Shown piece after piece: positions 11,087 to 22,483 of a stretch of DNA of 41,097 nt. This DNA comes from Davidsoniella eucalypti (Eukaryota; Ascomycota; Sordariomycetes; Microascales; Ceratocystidaceae). Every line of letters begins with the position of its first letter. Position 1 is the first letter of the stretch. A program made the translations under genes and the position numbers. The notes under the pieces are model-generated. The model searched no databases. It was not told where the DNA came from and saw nothing but the letters and a program-made list of their open reading frames with translations. The DNA lies in the NCBI GenBank assembly GCA_004009845.1, contig RMBW01000173.1:1-41097 (forward strand), written 5' to 3'.

Positions 11087-11521
11087 CTATCCCCCAAAGG
11101 ACAGACCCACAACACCAGCTCCGGAGCTACCATCCCCACTATTCAGTGAGCCTCCAAGGGTGTCCGTAAGACAGACAACTTTGGCGTAATCGAGTTGGGT
11201 GCTATGGATGGAGCACAGCAACAGGATTCCTTTATCTCCATGTGGTGCAGTTTCTTCGGTGTTGGCAATCTCCAAAGGCTGGGTATCATCAAAAGTTTTG
11301 TTGTTCAATGTGTTCTTGGTCTTATCTGTTTCCTCTGGTTCGTTGGGATCGTTGATGGCGGTGTCCTTAGTGATGGTGTCTACGTCTTTGGACTGGGTGT
11401 CCAGGACAGTCGCGTTTTTCACTGCCATGACGTGTTTAGCTTCTTCATACTTGTGTTTGGCCTGCAAGTATGGTTCCTCAAGGTCTGGTAGATCCGGAGG
11501 GAGGTCGCCTGCATATAGCAT
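11087..11521 (-). CDS. Hypothetical protein, Asp/Thr/Lys-rich, possibly partial
   Basis: The frame is 144 aa from the ATG at 11521. The N-terminus has PPDLPDLEEPYLQAKHKYEE, followed by a polar, low-complexity Asp/Thr/Lys-rich middle and a Gly/Ser-rich end. No domain is recognised. Upstream on the same strand (about 11,525-11,610) another frame reads DDTKVFSSESPLDLDVIDLQQ, similar in character, so the ORF may be the end of a longer gene broken by a frameshift or an unseen intron. It starts just beyond the edge of block B. It could also be a chance ORF. Confidence 0.4.
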   Translation of the reverse strand: MLYAGDLPPDLPDLEEPYLQAKHKYEEAKHVMAVKNATVLDTQSKDVDTITKDTAINDPNEPEETDKTKNTLNNKTFDDTQPLEIANTEETAPHGDKGILLLCSIHSTQLDYAKVVCLTDTLGGSLNSGDGSSGAGVVGLSFGG

Positions 11522-12079
11522 CGCTTTGTTGAAGGTCTATGACATCGAGATCGAGAGGTGACTCGCTGGAGAAGACTTTGGTGTCATCTCGGGACAGGGT
11601 ATCAGGAAAAAATATAAATCAGATCATTTGTGTCGCTAAATTTTTTTTAACAACTAAAGAACCAATTTCAAACGTGACACTATTGCTGTGAGCTTGTGTT
11701 GTTGTAGTTAACCCGATGATATGTTGTTGTATGGTCGTATGTCGGGAACTTTAGTGTTAGTGGGCATTATAGAAGAGAGGGAGTTGTCGAACACGGAGTT
11801 CTTCAGTAAGTTGTTCCGAACATACAGAAGCCATTTAGTGTGTCTAACAGAGGACTTTGAATATCTGTCCGGTAGCCAACCTAGTGTCATATAAACTTAG
11901 TGATTAGACATAAATATAGTCAACTGAAACCACTATTTAGTAGAAACTTGTGAAGAATTAGAATAACTAATGACTACATCTGTTGTTGATAGGATTCTAT
12001 ATAGACTAGCTTATACTTGATACAGATACAGAAGTCAAAGCAGCCCAAACCCAGAACATGAGCATTAGAGTGGATCCCT
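11522..12079. other. Intergenic, no supported gene
   Basis: An A/T-rich stretch with T-runs near 11,641. A 60-codon minus-strand frame at 11708-11890 has no recognisable domain, and I do not call it. The stretch probably includes 3' sequence of the kinase-like gene. Confidence 0.5.
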
Positions 12080-14269
12080 TTAAAGACCCTGTGCCTTGCA
12101 GTAGTCCAGTCGTGCCAGATGGTTGAAAAGCGCCTCTTGTTTTGCCTTTGACAAAGGTTCTCTGCCTTCATCCACTGAAAGCTTCCTCCACTTGTTAGAT
12201 GAAATATCACTCTTTGCTGGATGAATATCAGCTTTGTCAAAGTCGATTACAGTGATCTCTCCATTAGCCCCTTGCAGTACATTGGGCCACCGGACATGGC
12301 CATGCACCACCCCTAGGTTATGCATCTTTTCCAGAATAGAGGTGACTGTGCTGATGATGTCTGCTCTAGACTTCTCCGTGCCCGAGTTTGGTTTTACTTC
12401 CGTACCACCATAAGATAATAACATGAAGTAAATGATTCGTACATCAAACCAGTAATAATATGTCTGACCCAGTACTTTGAGGTCAACAGAGCCAAGACAG
12501 ACTGCAATTCCATTGCCTTGTAGTGACTTTAGCTGATTGTAGACAGCCACCTCTTTCTGTAGATCGACAACACGCCCTCCAGTAACACCCTTTGCAACAA
12601 AGGTATAGCCAAATTGCAGTAGTGTTATCTGAAATAAAGCACCACAAGCACCCTCCTTTCCCAAAACCACAACACCTTTTTCCAAGCTCTTAGAAAGTTG
12701 TTGACGTAGGAGATCCATGAATTGTTGGTGTGTAACGGGGTGCTTGTCCTTGCTCTGTATCATATTGCAATGTAATGCCGCATTGGGGCAGCTGCTGTCC
12801 AGATTCCTACCATTCATGAGTGATAACAGACACAATGATGTGCAGTATTCTCTTTGAAGACTGGTATCTGAGCAGCAATAAGAAGGTACTTGGTGTGATG
12901 ATGAGCCACCAGCAGCAGGGCCACGGTCATGAGAAGGGCCACGGTCATGAGAAGGACCACTTGTGCTGCCTGCTCCGCTACCACCATTATCACCATCGAA
13001 GCCTGCTCCCCCATCACGTTTGCTGTGTGACTGAAGCACACGGTGTGGCACACCAATCCGATTCAATTGTTGTTTCCGGGATGAAGCTGACTCCATGAAT
13101 TCAGGGTCTCTTGGGATACGTCGGTACCTTAGATTGGGATTCTTTTCTGAAGCCAACTCAGCAGCACTAATATCCTGCAGAAGTTTGTTATAATCAACTT
13201 CCCATTTCTCACACTGTTTGGCTGCCCTCATTCGTTCATCGTTGTCGTGCTGGTTCGATTGGAGGGCAAGCAGTGTGAAAAGAAGGACCTGGCCTACAGA
13301 ATTGCTGTAGATAGGATCATCATTCGCCTCAACCTCTCTTGACGGGTGCGCCAGATGGAAGTAGAGCACTGTCGGTTCAGCCCAGTCAATCTTGAGGAAC
13401 ACAATACAATCTCCGTTAGTCACATAGGCGTATTCCAATCCGGCCTCTAACATGGAGTGATATGTCTGCGTGACAGCCGCTGCGGAGAAAAGTTCAGAGT
13501 AGTATTGAAACTTTTCAGGCCCAACAGTAGGTATCGTTGCCCTATGAACAACCTCTTGACTGATGTTCATTTTTTGTAGCCCTTGTTTAAGATGCGTATT
13601 GTGAAGTTTGTAAGGCGCCTTGTATTCGATAACAAAGACAGCCCCTTTCCGGCCTGACTTTCTAGTGACACAATTTTGATCCGTAGGCACATTTGCATCC
13701 CGCTCCGCACCATCCCCGTTATCACCTGGCTGACGGAGATTGCTCGCTGATGTGTGGAATTCTACATCTTTGAGAAAAGGAGGGATGCTTCCTTTTTTAG
13801 AATGGAAGTCGGAGAGCCAGGACAAGATAAGCTCCACGGGTTTTTCGATGGTATTGTGCTGGACAGAAATAAGAGAAGGTTCATCTCTGACAATGTCAGT
13901 GCTGACTCTATGTCCTATAGTCTCGAGGCCATTTAAGCTTTCAAACAGTGGCTCTTCGTGTGAACTGAGAGCTTGAAGTTGCTCAATCAAGTTGCCCTGA
14001 ACTGATCCAAAGGTTGTCCATGGTGTAAGAAGGCCAGGACAGTGCTTTCTAGCAGGTTTGGTAGAAGGAGCCCTAGTTGTGAGGGCATCGGAAGTGTCGA
14101 GTCTGGTTTTACAGAGTACAAGTGTCTGGCAACCTCTCAGGTATTCCTCGATAGTCGTATTTTGAAGTTTGCTATTCAATTCTGCAATCTTTTGTTTATC
14201 CTCTAAAGCTGCAGCGGTTAGCTGTGCAATTTGGAGGTGTAAGCGCCTCACTTCCTCGTCGTCCGGCAT
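12080..14269 (-). CDS. Kinase-like protein with substituted catalytic Asp
   Basis: This is an uninterrupted 729-aa frame. Residues about 1-45 look like a coiled coil (EEVRRLHLQIAQLTAAALED). The middle region (about 205-330) has the FVIEYKAPYKLH and YAYVTNGDCIVFLKIDW segments found again in the broken paralogue next door. A Gly/Ser-rich linker carries two GPSHDR repeats (about 12,918-12,956). The C-terminal third resembles a protein-kinase-like fold, with VAKGV as the possible ATP-site Lys, the catalytic loop VVHGHVRWPN and the metal loop VIDFDKAD. The expected HGD is HGH: the Asp codon GAT is CAT. Gene fragments in blocks A and C keep GAT, so this copy may be a pseudokinase. Substrate unknown. 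Confidence 0.75.
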   Translation of the reverse strand: MPDDEEVRRLHLQIAQLTAAALEDKQKIAELNSKLQNTTIEEYLRGCQTLVLCKTRLDTSDALTTRAPSTKPARKHCPGLLTPWTTFGSVQGNLIEQLQALSSHEEPLFESLNGLETIGHRVSTDIVRDEPSLISVQHNTIEKPVELILSWLSDFHSKKGSIPPFLKDVEFHTSASNLRQPGDNGDGAERDANVPTDQNCVTRKSGRKGAVFVIEYKAPYKLHNTHLKQGLQKMNISQEVVHRATIPTVGPEKFQYYSELFSAAAVTQTYHSMLEAGLEYAYVTNGDCIVFLKIDWAEPTVLYFHLAHPSREVEANDDPIYSNSVGQVLLFTLLALQSNQHDNDERMRAAKQCEKWEVDYNKLLQDISAAELASEKNPNLRYRRIPRDPEFMESASSRKQQLNRIGVPHRVLQSHSKRDGGAGFDGDNGGSGAGSTSGPSHDRGPSHDRGPAAGGSSSHQVPSYCCSDTSLQREYCTSLCLLSLMNGRNLDSSCPNAALHCNMIQSKDKHPVTHQQFMDLLRQQLSKSLEKGVVVLGKEGACGALFQITLLQFGYTFVAKGVTGGRVVDLQKEVAVYNQLKSLQGNGIAVCLGSVDLKVLGQTYYYWFDVRIIYFMLLSYGGTEVKPNSGTEKSRADIISTVTSILEKMHNLGVVHGHVRWPNVLQGANGEITVIDFDKADIHPAKSDISSNKWRKLSVDEGREPLSKAKQEALFNHLARLDYCKAQGL

Positions 14270-14588
14270 GTTGAGAAAAAAATATGGGGGAGAAATCGGC
14301 CAAAAGGTAATCGCTGATGTAGAAGTATCTTGATGATATGGTCAGTCTAACTTGGTTGGTGTGATGATGGTGAATTTAGAAATGTTGTTGGCTAATTATG
14401 TATTTGATTTCAAGGAAGAAAGTTAATTACTAAGCTAAGACTTGTTGGAGGCGATTTAGGCAACCAATGGCCTCAATATTGCCTTGTGACCAGAGCATTT
14501 TCAAACAGCTAGGTAGTTTTTTTTTAATTCAATTTATCTATACTTTAATCATCTTTATCTTTTTCCTATACAACAGCTAACGAAAATC

Positions 14589-16631
14589 TTGGATCTTTCA
14601 AAGCTGGAGTTGGATTTATACACTTTATCTAAAGAAAAGATATTCAAGATGTGGCAGGTCAGCGATAATACAAGAAGATTTTCCGGAAATAAATTTCATA
14701 GAAAACCAAACTCGATGTTAAACAATACTAACGCAAGACTGAACAAAACCGACTCAAAATTGAACAATACCGACACGAGAGAGAAACCTCTGATCGGAGA
14801 GCTAAATAATCCCGACAACTCCATAGGAAAACAACCTTTACAATTACTATACCCTCAACCACAAAACATTTAGAAGAGAAAGTCAATCAGCCCGACTCAC
14901 AACCAATGGATGTGCTTCAGTTGCCAACAAATCATATCCGCATCTTTTCAGGCCTTGGTCTGAATTCCAGAGTATCCATGAGCAGAAACCTACAGAAAGA
15001 TCAAAAGGGTTAGGTTTAATCCCGACTTACGATATACCACCATCATTCAACGTGAGGAGAGGGCATACGAGCAGCTTCAATTCCAAGCTTCACTAGACTC
15101 CCAGACCAGGGCTGTACTGGAGTCTGGAACTCCAGATGGGCCTGTTGTTTGGCAAGAAAACATATGTTGTTAGTCGTATGACAAACATGACTACCTCTTC
15201 CGATTATAAACAGTTCTTGTTGCAAAGAGCTATTCCATTTGGCCCATCTAAGCCACTATTCATAGTTGAGTACAAGTTATATCACAAGCTTCCTTCTGTC
15301 CAGCTTAGAGAAGCCTTGGCCCAGCTTTCTTCTACGATGGTATCATGGGAGGTGGTTGTGCTCCTGTGGGTGAAACTGAAGACCACAAAAGTGCTCGGTA
15401 TATACGCCGGTTTGTTGCTTGTGCCATAACACATCTCTATCATTATATGCTCAGCTCTGGCCTTCGTTATGGATATGTCACGACTGGAGGATCTTTCGTT
15501 TTCTTGAGTGTTGATCAGGCAACACCTAGTACTGTCTACTACCATCTTTCTATCCCAAATACAGATATCCCTAGTATTCGATACCTCCTCCGAGATAGGT
15601 CCTGTAGATACAGGGACAATTGAGGCAGAGATCGAGAGTATCAAGAAGACACCAATTGCCCAAATTCGGTCTAGAGAGTATTCAGGAATTGAAGTCTCAA
15701 GTTTGCTCTCTACCCAATCTCTACGAATATGATGCATCAGACGAAGTAGACTCAAGTTCAAGCTCAAGCTCGGGATCGCATACAGCTGCCCCTGGAGAGA
15801 GAGGTATAGGAGGGGGAGGTAGCAGTAGTTTGGCGATTCGACCTCATTCACACACTGTTTATCCTCCCCTTTCTAACTACTGTGCACAACAATGTCTCTA
15901 TGACTTAGTCCATGGTCTAGAGCCTGACCAAAACTGACCGAATTCTTCATTCCACCAGAAAGCAACTGTGGATACTCAAAGGCAAACGCCATCCATTGTG
16001 TTTGTCCCAGTTCTTGAATGCCATCAAGATCCAGATGGACACTAATCTTGATAATGGCTGTGAAGATTTGAATAAACATGGTGCTGTTGGGTCCTTGGTA
16101 AAACTCACAGTGTATCCATGGATATACATTTGTTGGCAAAGGCATTGAGAGTGGAGATCCGTGGCTACTTGAAAAAGAGCTTCTTGTCTATTCAAAACTT
16201 GGGAGCCTCCAAGGGACTACAGTTCCTGCCTTGGAGGTGTTATGTTGGAGATGGGAATTCCCCTACGGCTTCATGATTATAAGTATGTTCTTTTACTTTC
16301 TTATGCCGGTGAGTCTATTAGAAAGTTGCCAGAAGAAGGCTACAACCATCTTAGAGACATGGGTTCTCAAATGGCAAAGTGTGGTATTGAGCATGGAGAT
16401 CTTGAAGAGCAAGCTATCCTTCAAGACCCTAGAACAGGGAAGCTAGCGATCATTGATTTTGATACGGCCAATATCCTGGATCGGCCGCCATCAAGAAAGA
16501 GACCAATTACTGAATCAGACCAAGTCAAAGAGGCTGTATATAGAGCAAACTCATGTTTCAGTTTGACTAAGTACATATGTATGTATTGTAGTGTTGAGAA
16601 TGCATGTTCTGATAGCGATGTTATTTTTTAA
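14589..16631 (+). pseudogene. Broken paralogue of the kinase-like gene
   Basis: This lies divergent from the 729-aa gene and follows the same order in pieces. A polar N-terminus has repeated LNNT-D units (14,700-14,790). FIVEYKLYHKLP follows near 15,265, then YGYVTTGGSFVFLSVD near 15,470, a Ser/Gly-rich linker at 15,750-15,830, and a C-terminal HGDLEEQAIL ... LAIIDFDTANIL near 16,400-16,470. At least four frame changes and several stops separate the pieces. The catalytic loop keeps HGD but lacks the usual Asn five residues later. It is clearly decayed. Confidence 0.75.
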
Positions 16632-17078
16632 TCTCAGTAAGCTTAATATATAGTGATCCCAGAGAGAAAATGGCTGGTGTAACTGAAAAAGGGTACCACT
16701 TAAGCTACTGCAAGATGTTGCTTACTAAATGTGGACCCGGCATATGACGGCATTATCATAATCGCAAAGGAATGGCAACCGCTTTGGTATGCGCCTTCTC
16801 AGTGGCATTTGTAGAGTCATAGCCTCTAGAGCCATAAAAAAGGCAACTGATTATTGTATCACGACCTGACTAAAGCTTCATATTGTGAACTGTTCGAGGC
16901 CTAGCTTCGGCTTGTTTCTTCGTTTCCTTTATCCGCCATCACGCCATCGATGTGCCGATTGACGTCCGCCATCACTTCTATATCACATAAAACGATAGTA
17001 TCGAAGTTTCAGTTTCCATATCGTAGCAACTGTCCGTTCTTCCGTATATCATCCCCATTTCAGATAAAACCAAACAAC
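16632..17078. other. Intergenic, 5' region of the PdxH-type gene
   Basis: No coding sequence is seen. The last 150 nt before the ATG at 17,079 are pyrimidine-rich, as is common in fungal leaders. No clear TATA box or operator. Confidence 0.5.
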
Positions 17079-17916
17079 ATGGCCCTACATTCCGCTCCAG
17101 ATTCGAAGCTTATCTGTAAGACCACCCCGTTATATCTTGTATAATAACGAATAACACAGTATTAACCATTTCAAAAAAATAGTCGCTCCCGCCGGCGAAG
17201 GCGCTCAAACATCTGGCCAGGCCGCTCAGTTCACCCTCAACACACTAACTCGCAGCGACCTAGCCACTTCGCCCATAAGCCAATTCCACGCCTGGTTCAA
17301 GGCCTGCTCACAACCAATCACCACTCCCTCCTCTACCGCCGTCGCCGTTTCCCACCCAGAAACCTGCGTCCTTTCCACCGCCGCCCTTCCATCCGGCCGT
17401 ATATCCTCACGAGTCGTATACCTGAAAGAACTCGATTTACAGGGCCACTTCGTCATCTACTCCAACTTTGGCACCTCGCGCAAAGCCGCTGACCTGGCAA
17501 CCAATCCTCATGTCAGCATAGTGTTTTGGTGGGAGGTGTTGCAGCGCCAAGTCCGCGTCGAAGGTATCGCGGAACGCTTGAGTTCGGAGGAGTCGCAGGT
17601 TTATTACGATACGCGCGCACGCGGGAGCCGCATCGGCGCTTGGGCAAGTCGCCAGAGTCGGGTTTTGAAGAAGAGTTCGTCGGAGGCGGGACAAGATGAT
17701 GATGGTAGAGCACAGTTGGAGGACTGGGTCAAGGAGGTGGAAGAGCGCTTCGAGGGGCAAGAGAAAATCCCTGTGCCAGAATTCTGGGGCGGGTTGAAGA
17801 TTGTCCCAGACCGCATTGAGTTTTGGCAGGGTCGTGAAAGCCGGCTTCACGATCGCTTTGTTTATGTCAAGGAAGATCCCAACGGAGAGTGGGAGATCGA
17901 GAGACTGAGTCCTTAG
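17079..17916 (+). CDS. pdx3: Pyridoxamine 5'-phosphate oxidase (PdxH/Pdx3 type)
   Basis: Join 17079-17115 and 17183-17916, 256 aa. The 67-nt intron begins GTAAGA and ends AAATAG. The enzyme oxidises pyridoxine or pyridoxamine 5'-phosphate to pyridoxal 5'-phosphate using FMN and oxygen, the last step of vitamin B6 salvage. Visible family signatures are RVVYLKELD and IYSNFGTSRKAADLATNPH (FMN-phosphate region), RQVRVEG at about 134-140, the SRIGAWASRQS segment, the C-terminal EFWQGR at about 225-230, RLHDR at 233-237, and an ERLSP end that matches the family's closing ERLaP. The short first exon is needed to give an ATG, since the second exon has no better start. Convergent with the aminopeptidase gene. 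Confidence 0.93.
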
Positions 17917-18192
17917 AAGAAAAGATAAAAAACGCTGGGCATGTCATACATATGTGTTGTAACTTTTATATGGATTCTAGGATATATTAATCATACTAGA
18001 ACTAAGATGACACTACATGACTAGTCCTTATAGTGAGTGAATCAAACTATACGCTGTTCCAATCCATATGATCGCGTAGTCTTTACAAGAAACTTGAAAG
18101 TGAATTTTGAAATCAAATCCTACCAAACGAACGCAAACACTGCACAAGTGCGTCATAAATATGTTTGTTAACAATGATTAGATGAAGCCCAT
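17917..18192. other. Convergent 3' intergenic region
   Basis: About 275 nt between two converging genes. It is A/T-rich with no ORF worth calling and presumably holds both polyadenylation regions. Confidence 0.6.
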
Positions 18193-19539
18193 CTATAGCT
18201 CACCAACAGAGCTATCGGCACTGCTCGACTTGGAAAAATCAGTGAAACCCAGCTCGTATGCCAGGCCGGTGGTCATGCGGGCATGCTCCAACATATGGTC
18301 GAAAGACAGGTACTTAATCTTGTCTTCGGTGCTGTGAATGTGAGGGTCTGAAACATCGAAGTTGGACTCGATAACAAAGGCTGACGGGTATCCGGCCTTA
18401 GTTGCCGAGGCGTGATCGGAGCAAGCATAGCCGCACTTGGTCTCGGTGTACGGGATGTTGCAGTACTAGTAACATATAGTCAGTAAGTTGTTATCGGCCA
18501 AAACGTCACAGATTAGAACATACCTCGGTGATAACCTCCTTGATGAAGTTGGTAAGGCCAGTATCAACAAAGTCGACAATAACACCAACACTTTCGGGCT
18601 GGCCCTTGTCCAGAGTGCCCTGAGTGTAGCCAGTCATGTCCTGCTGCAGCATGGCCTTTACGTCACGGCCCTGCTTCTCGTACTCGGCAAAGATAGCCTG
18701 CGATCCCAGAAGACCGCCCTCCTCTGCGCTGTACCAGTGGAACTCGATAGTGTTCTCGGCCTTGCCAGCAACGACATCCTTGTTCAGGAGTAGGTTGCGG
18801 AAGACCTCCAACGTGGTGACGGTGCCAGAACCATCGTCATCAGCGCCAGGCGCAGCCAGAACGCTAGGCAGCCACAGGTTGATAGAGTCTTGGTGAGCGC
18901 CGATCACGATAGTGCTGTTGGTCTTACCGGGGATAGTGGCAATGATAGAGCTCTGCGGCCACGAGTGGGCAAACGGCGAGGCAGATACGGAGGCGTCGGC
19001 GCCGGCGGCCTTGATGTATTCCTGGATGCGCGACAGCAGCCACTCGGAGGACTGGCGACCGTATTGGGAGCGGAAGTAGCGGGTGTGGAAGCTGGTGAAC
19101 TTCTCCAGGTTGGCCTTCATATTGGCCTTGGATAGCGTAGGCAGCATCGGGACGACGGCGTCCTGGTGCACGCACTTTTTAGGAAAAATGGGCTTGGAGA
19201 AGGTGCCGGCGCGCAGAGTTCCGAGGGCCTCAGTCTCGGTAATGTCCATGAAGTTCTTGCCTTCCTACAAACCATCTACATGTTAGCTGGCCAAGTTCTG
19301 CCTTGTTTGTCTATGGGGTCTTTGTATCATAGTTTGCTGTGATGACGTACACGACGAAGCTCCCATTTCTCTTCTTCAGTCACACGGCGGGTCTCACCGG
19401 GCGCAAGTTCGATCAGGAAAGTCTCGGTCTCGGCCATTTGAGGGAATAGGACGACATTGTTGGTATCGATATCCTCGACGAACCGGGCGCTGATAGCGGG
19501 AATGGCAGTAGCCAGGACGGCGGCGCGAGAAAAGCGCAT
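18193..19539 (-). CDS. lap1: Secreted leucine aminopeptidase, M28 family
   Basis: Join 19539-19351, 19264-18524 and 18465-18193 on the minus strand, 400 aa. Intron donors are GTACGT and GTATGT; acceptors are TTGTAG and TTACTAG. It removes N-terminal residues, preferably Leu, from peptides outside the cell. Residues 1-18 are a signal peptide (MRFSRAAVLATAIPAISA) and a propeptide runs to about 80. Zinc-site residues are in place: HQDS (His187), GADDDGSG (Asp205-207), the catalytic pair AEEGG (Glu244-Glu245), QQDMTGY (Asp272) and HIHSTED (His354). Length and exon layout fit fungal LAP1/LapA. The Cys pair in KCGYACSDH near 320-325 matches a family disulfide region. Confidence 0.93.
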
Positions 19540-20345
19540 GGTGGGCGGTAGAATAATAGTTGATTGGGTGGCTTTCGGGGGGATTTGTGGATTCGGTGTA
19601 ATCGCAAGCTACAAAAGAACGATGCGATACAAAGAAGAAAGACAAACTAGTAACAATACAAGATGGTAGCGATACACGTCAAGTTTGAGTCGGATTTAAC
19701 GCGAATGATGGATAACGAGGCTGGAATTAATGGAAAGAAAGGAAAGACGACAAGAGATCTTACGGGGGAATCGAGGTGAAAAGGAAAGCTATGGAAATCA
19801 TGCGTTTAAGCCTTGCCTTAGCTCGTTTCAATGAGGGAAGCCAAACAGCTTTGCTATACTCCAGATAGGTAAGCATACATGTACAGCTATAGATAGCTTT
19901 AATCGCTCTGTCGCGCTCAAATCTAGCCTGCGCCATTCCAGGCGTTGATCAGCAAATCCAAACCCGCTATCCCCCGCAGTTAGGTCCCCTGCAACCACTA
20001 TAATGAGGAAGAAGCCACTAAAAGCACTGCTAAAAGAGCCACTAAAAGAGCGGAGCCAGAAGCCTATCGAGCCGCTGACAGGGACCAGCCACTTCCCAAT
20101 GGAGAACGAACAACACAAAAACCAACCACGTCATAGGTCGTCGATCAGGAAGCTCTTGTGGCGACAGTTGGTGAGAGATTATCTCAAAGGGTGAATTATA
20201 TATTTATGCTACATGAACAAAAGATATAACCTACATTAGAAAGCCGCAAACACAGCCGCTGGGAGAACTGACACAGCAGGAGCACCAGCTCACCCTCTGC
20301 TATCTACTGTTCCTCGCTCTGGTATCTGTCACATACTACATACTT
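19540..20345. other. Intergenic, aminopeptidase 5' side and AFG1 3' side
   Basis: No convincing gene. Near 20,010-20,055 the motif CCACTAAAAG occurs with variants in short tandem order. Small frames on both strands (19,828-20,194) lack any domain. Confidence 0.5.
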
Positions 20346-22483
20346 CTACATAGTATCCTCAGCCATTCGACTACGTGTCTTATCCCAGTTGATCTTCTCC
20401 TGTAACCCACCTTTGCTCTCCAAGCCCAGCCCTCTTTCTACCCACTCCTTGCTACCCATATGTGTCAGACGAGAAAGCGCACGTGAAAACGCAAACGCCT
20501 CCTCGTCACCAGAAAACAGCGCAGAGTCTTTCATCTTAGTCAAGCTCTGAGCCATGTCTTCCAGTTGTAGGTTTTTGTTGCTGATATCAGCGACAGCGCC
20601 ATCCTGTTTCTTCATCGTGTCGACCATTTCTTCGCGAGAAATGAAGAGCTCTTGTAGTGGTTTCTCCGTTGTCAAGACTAGACGTGCCTGACGCTCGTAT
20701 ACGGCATCGATGAATGTGATGAAGCGACGAGCTAGATCACGTTGCTGATACGTCATGGCGGGGATGTCGGTGACCAGGAATGAGTCGTAACTACGCATAA
20801 GCTCCAGGTAGTCGGCGGCACTAGTAGGCTTACCAATCAGCTCGTCGAAAGTAAACCAGGCACAACGGCCACTGACGCGGGGTACTTTGATGACACGGCC
20901 CCATACCGTCTGCTCCTCGGCATGTGGCTCTGGGTTCTTAGGGTCGCCGAGGAAACGGAACCACTTGAGCGCATGATCTGCCGCCGACTGGTCGAGCGAA
21001 TGATGGTACACGCCACTAGGCGGACGGGCGATCTTTCTGTAATCGGTAGGCGAATCGAGATTGATCACGCGCAGCTCAGTCTTCAGTAGGTTAATAGCGG
21101 GAATAAAGCTTTCGCGCTGGATGCCGTTCTTGTACAGCTCATCGGGGTGTCGATTCGAAGTGGTTACGAGAACAACGCCTTGGGCCATAAGCGCCTCCAA
21201 TAAGCGCCGCAGAATCATGGCATCAGCCACATCAGTGCATTGGAACTCGTCAAAACACAAAACAGTGCCAGTCTTAGCAATGCCGGCAGCCACAAACGGG
21301 ATGGCGTCAATGCCGTTGCCATACTTGACCACAACGGCGTGGATGCGCTTATGCACGTCCTGCATGAAGTTGTGGAAGTGGATGCGCAGCGTGTTCTTGA
21401 TGTTTGGTGGAATCGTGTCACGGAATAGGTCCATGAGCATCGTTTTCCCACTACCGACATCGCCGTATAAATACAGTCCCTTGGGTAGATTCTCGGGGAT
21501 AGCGCCTAGAGCGGCTTGTTTCGGCTTCCCGCCAAAAAGAGAGCCAAAGATCGATTTGGATGGTTGAAGCGACTCAATCGTCGGCTGGACCACCTCTGGT
21601 GGAACAAAAGACTGCAGCTCTTCATGCAGCCTCTGGAGGTTCTGGATGATACCTATATATAAGAATTCGGGTCAGCCTAGACCGTACGACACGGGTAGCT
21701 AATGCTGTGTCTGCGTAGATAAATACAGCGCATACTGATACCGGATGATTTAATAGACGGGTTTTGCGTACCTCGCTGGTGCGGGTCGTTGCGCAAACGA
21801 CCTTGTGCCACTCTTCGGTCATATTCCTCGATAGGACCAATGATTTCGGTGGGCTGGCCAGTGACCGAGGCTGTCACGGCAGCTGAAAGCTCAGGGTCGG
21901 CAACTATAATCAGTCAGCACGAGGCAAATCCCCAGACTAGAAACAAAAAAGACAGCCGTGGTCGGACAAGACGAGACACATGTGCTTGCTTGTGCTGCAT
22001 GTGCTGACCAAGCCACCAAACACTGTTCACATCACACTGTAGCCAGTGGCATAGAGGCTGCACCGCTTGCCCCAGATCGGCCGCTTAAAGTCGATACAGC
22101 CACTCCACAAAACGAAAATACGCTGTAGCGAATCAATGTAACTGCCGACTAATTTTGCTTTGCTTACCTGCATCTGCCACTGTAGCCAGAAGACGACGGC
22201 CAGAAACAGCAGGAAGAACGCCCGGCAGAGTTTGTAAACACCGAGGCTGCCGCATGCGACCAGCCGCGGCCGTTCCCGCAAGACAATACGGCGGAGATCG
22301 GATAGAGGAAACGGCCTGAGAGATAAATCGTGGCTGCTGTCTCGAAGACACGTGGCGCCTCATCCCCATCGTGGCCGAGTTGCGCATACGAAGACCACCG
22401 GCCCGGCTTCGAGCGACGATGTTTCGCGAGGCTACAGACCGCGGAATTCGGCTACCCAACGAAGAAACCGGCGCATACTGCAT
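20346..22483 (-). CDS. afg1: AFG1/LACE1-like mitochondrial AAA-type ATPase
   Basis: Join 22483-22168, 21903-21772 and 21652-20346 on the minus strand, 584 aa. Introns of 264 and 119 nt have donors GTAAGC and GTACGC. AFG1-type ATPases sit in mitochondria and help degrade or handle misfolded inner-membrane proteins. The first ~105 residues are Arg/Ser-rich with few acidic residues, a typical presequence. Walker A is GDVGSGKT at about 213-220 and Walker B VLCFDE at 280-285. The stretches FHNFMQDVHKRIH, TSNRHPDELYKNG and DQRDL-like YQQRDLARRFI are strong family marks. The phase joins at both introns give the smooth junction sequences DAVADPEL and HQRGIIQNL, supporting the model. Confidence 0.93.

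Noticed and set aside
12820..13098. His-rich plus-strand frame.
   Set aside because: Antisense shadow of the Gly/Ser-rich linker of the kinase-like gene.
18890..19135. Plus-strand frames over the aminopeptidase gene.
   Set aside because: Shadows of a well-supported M28 coding region.
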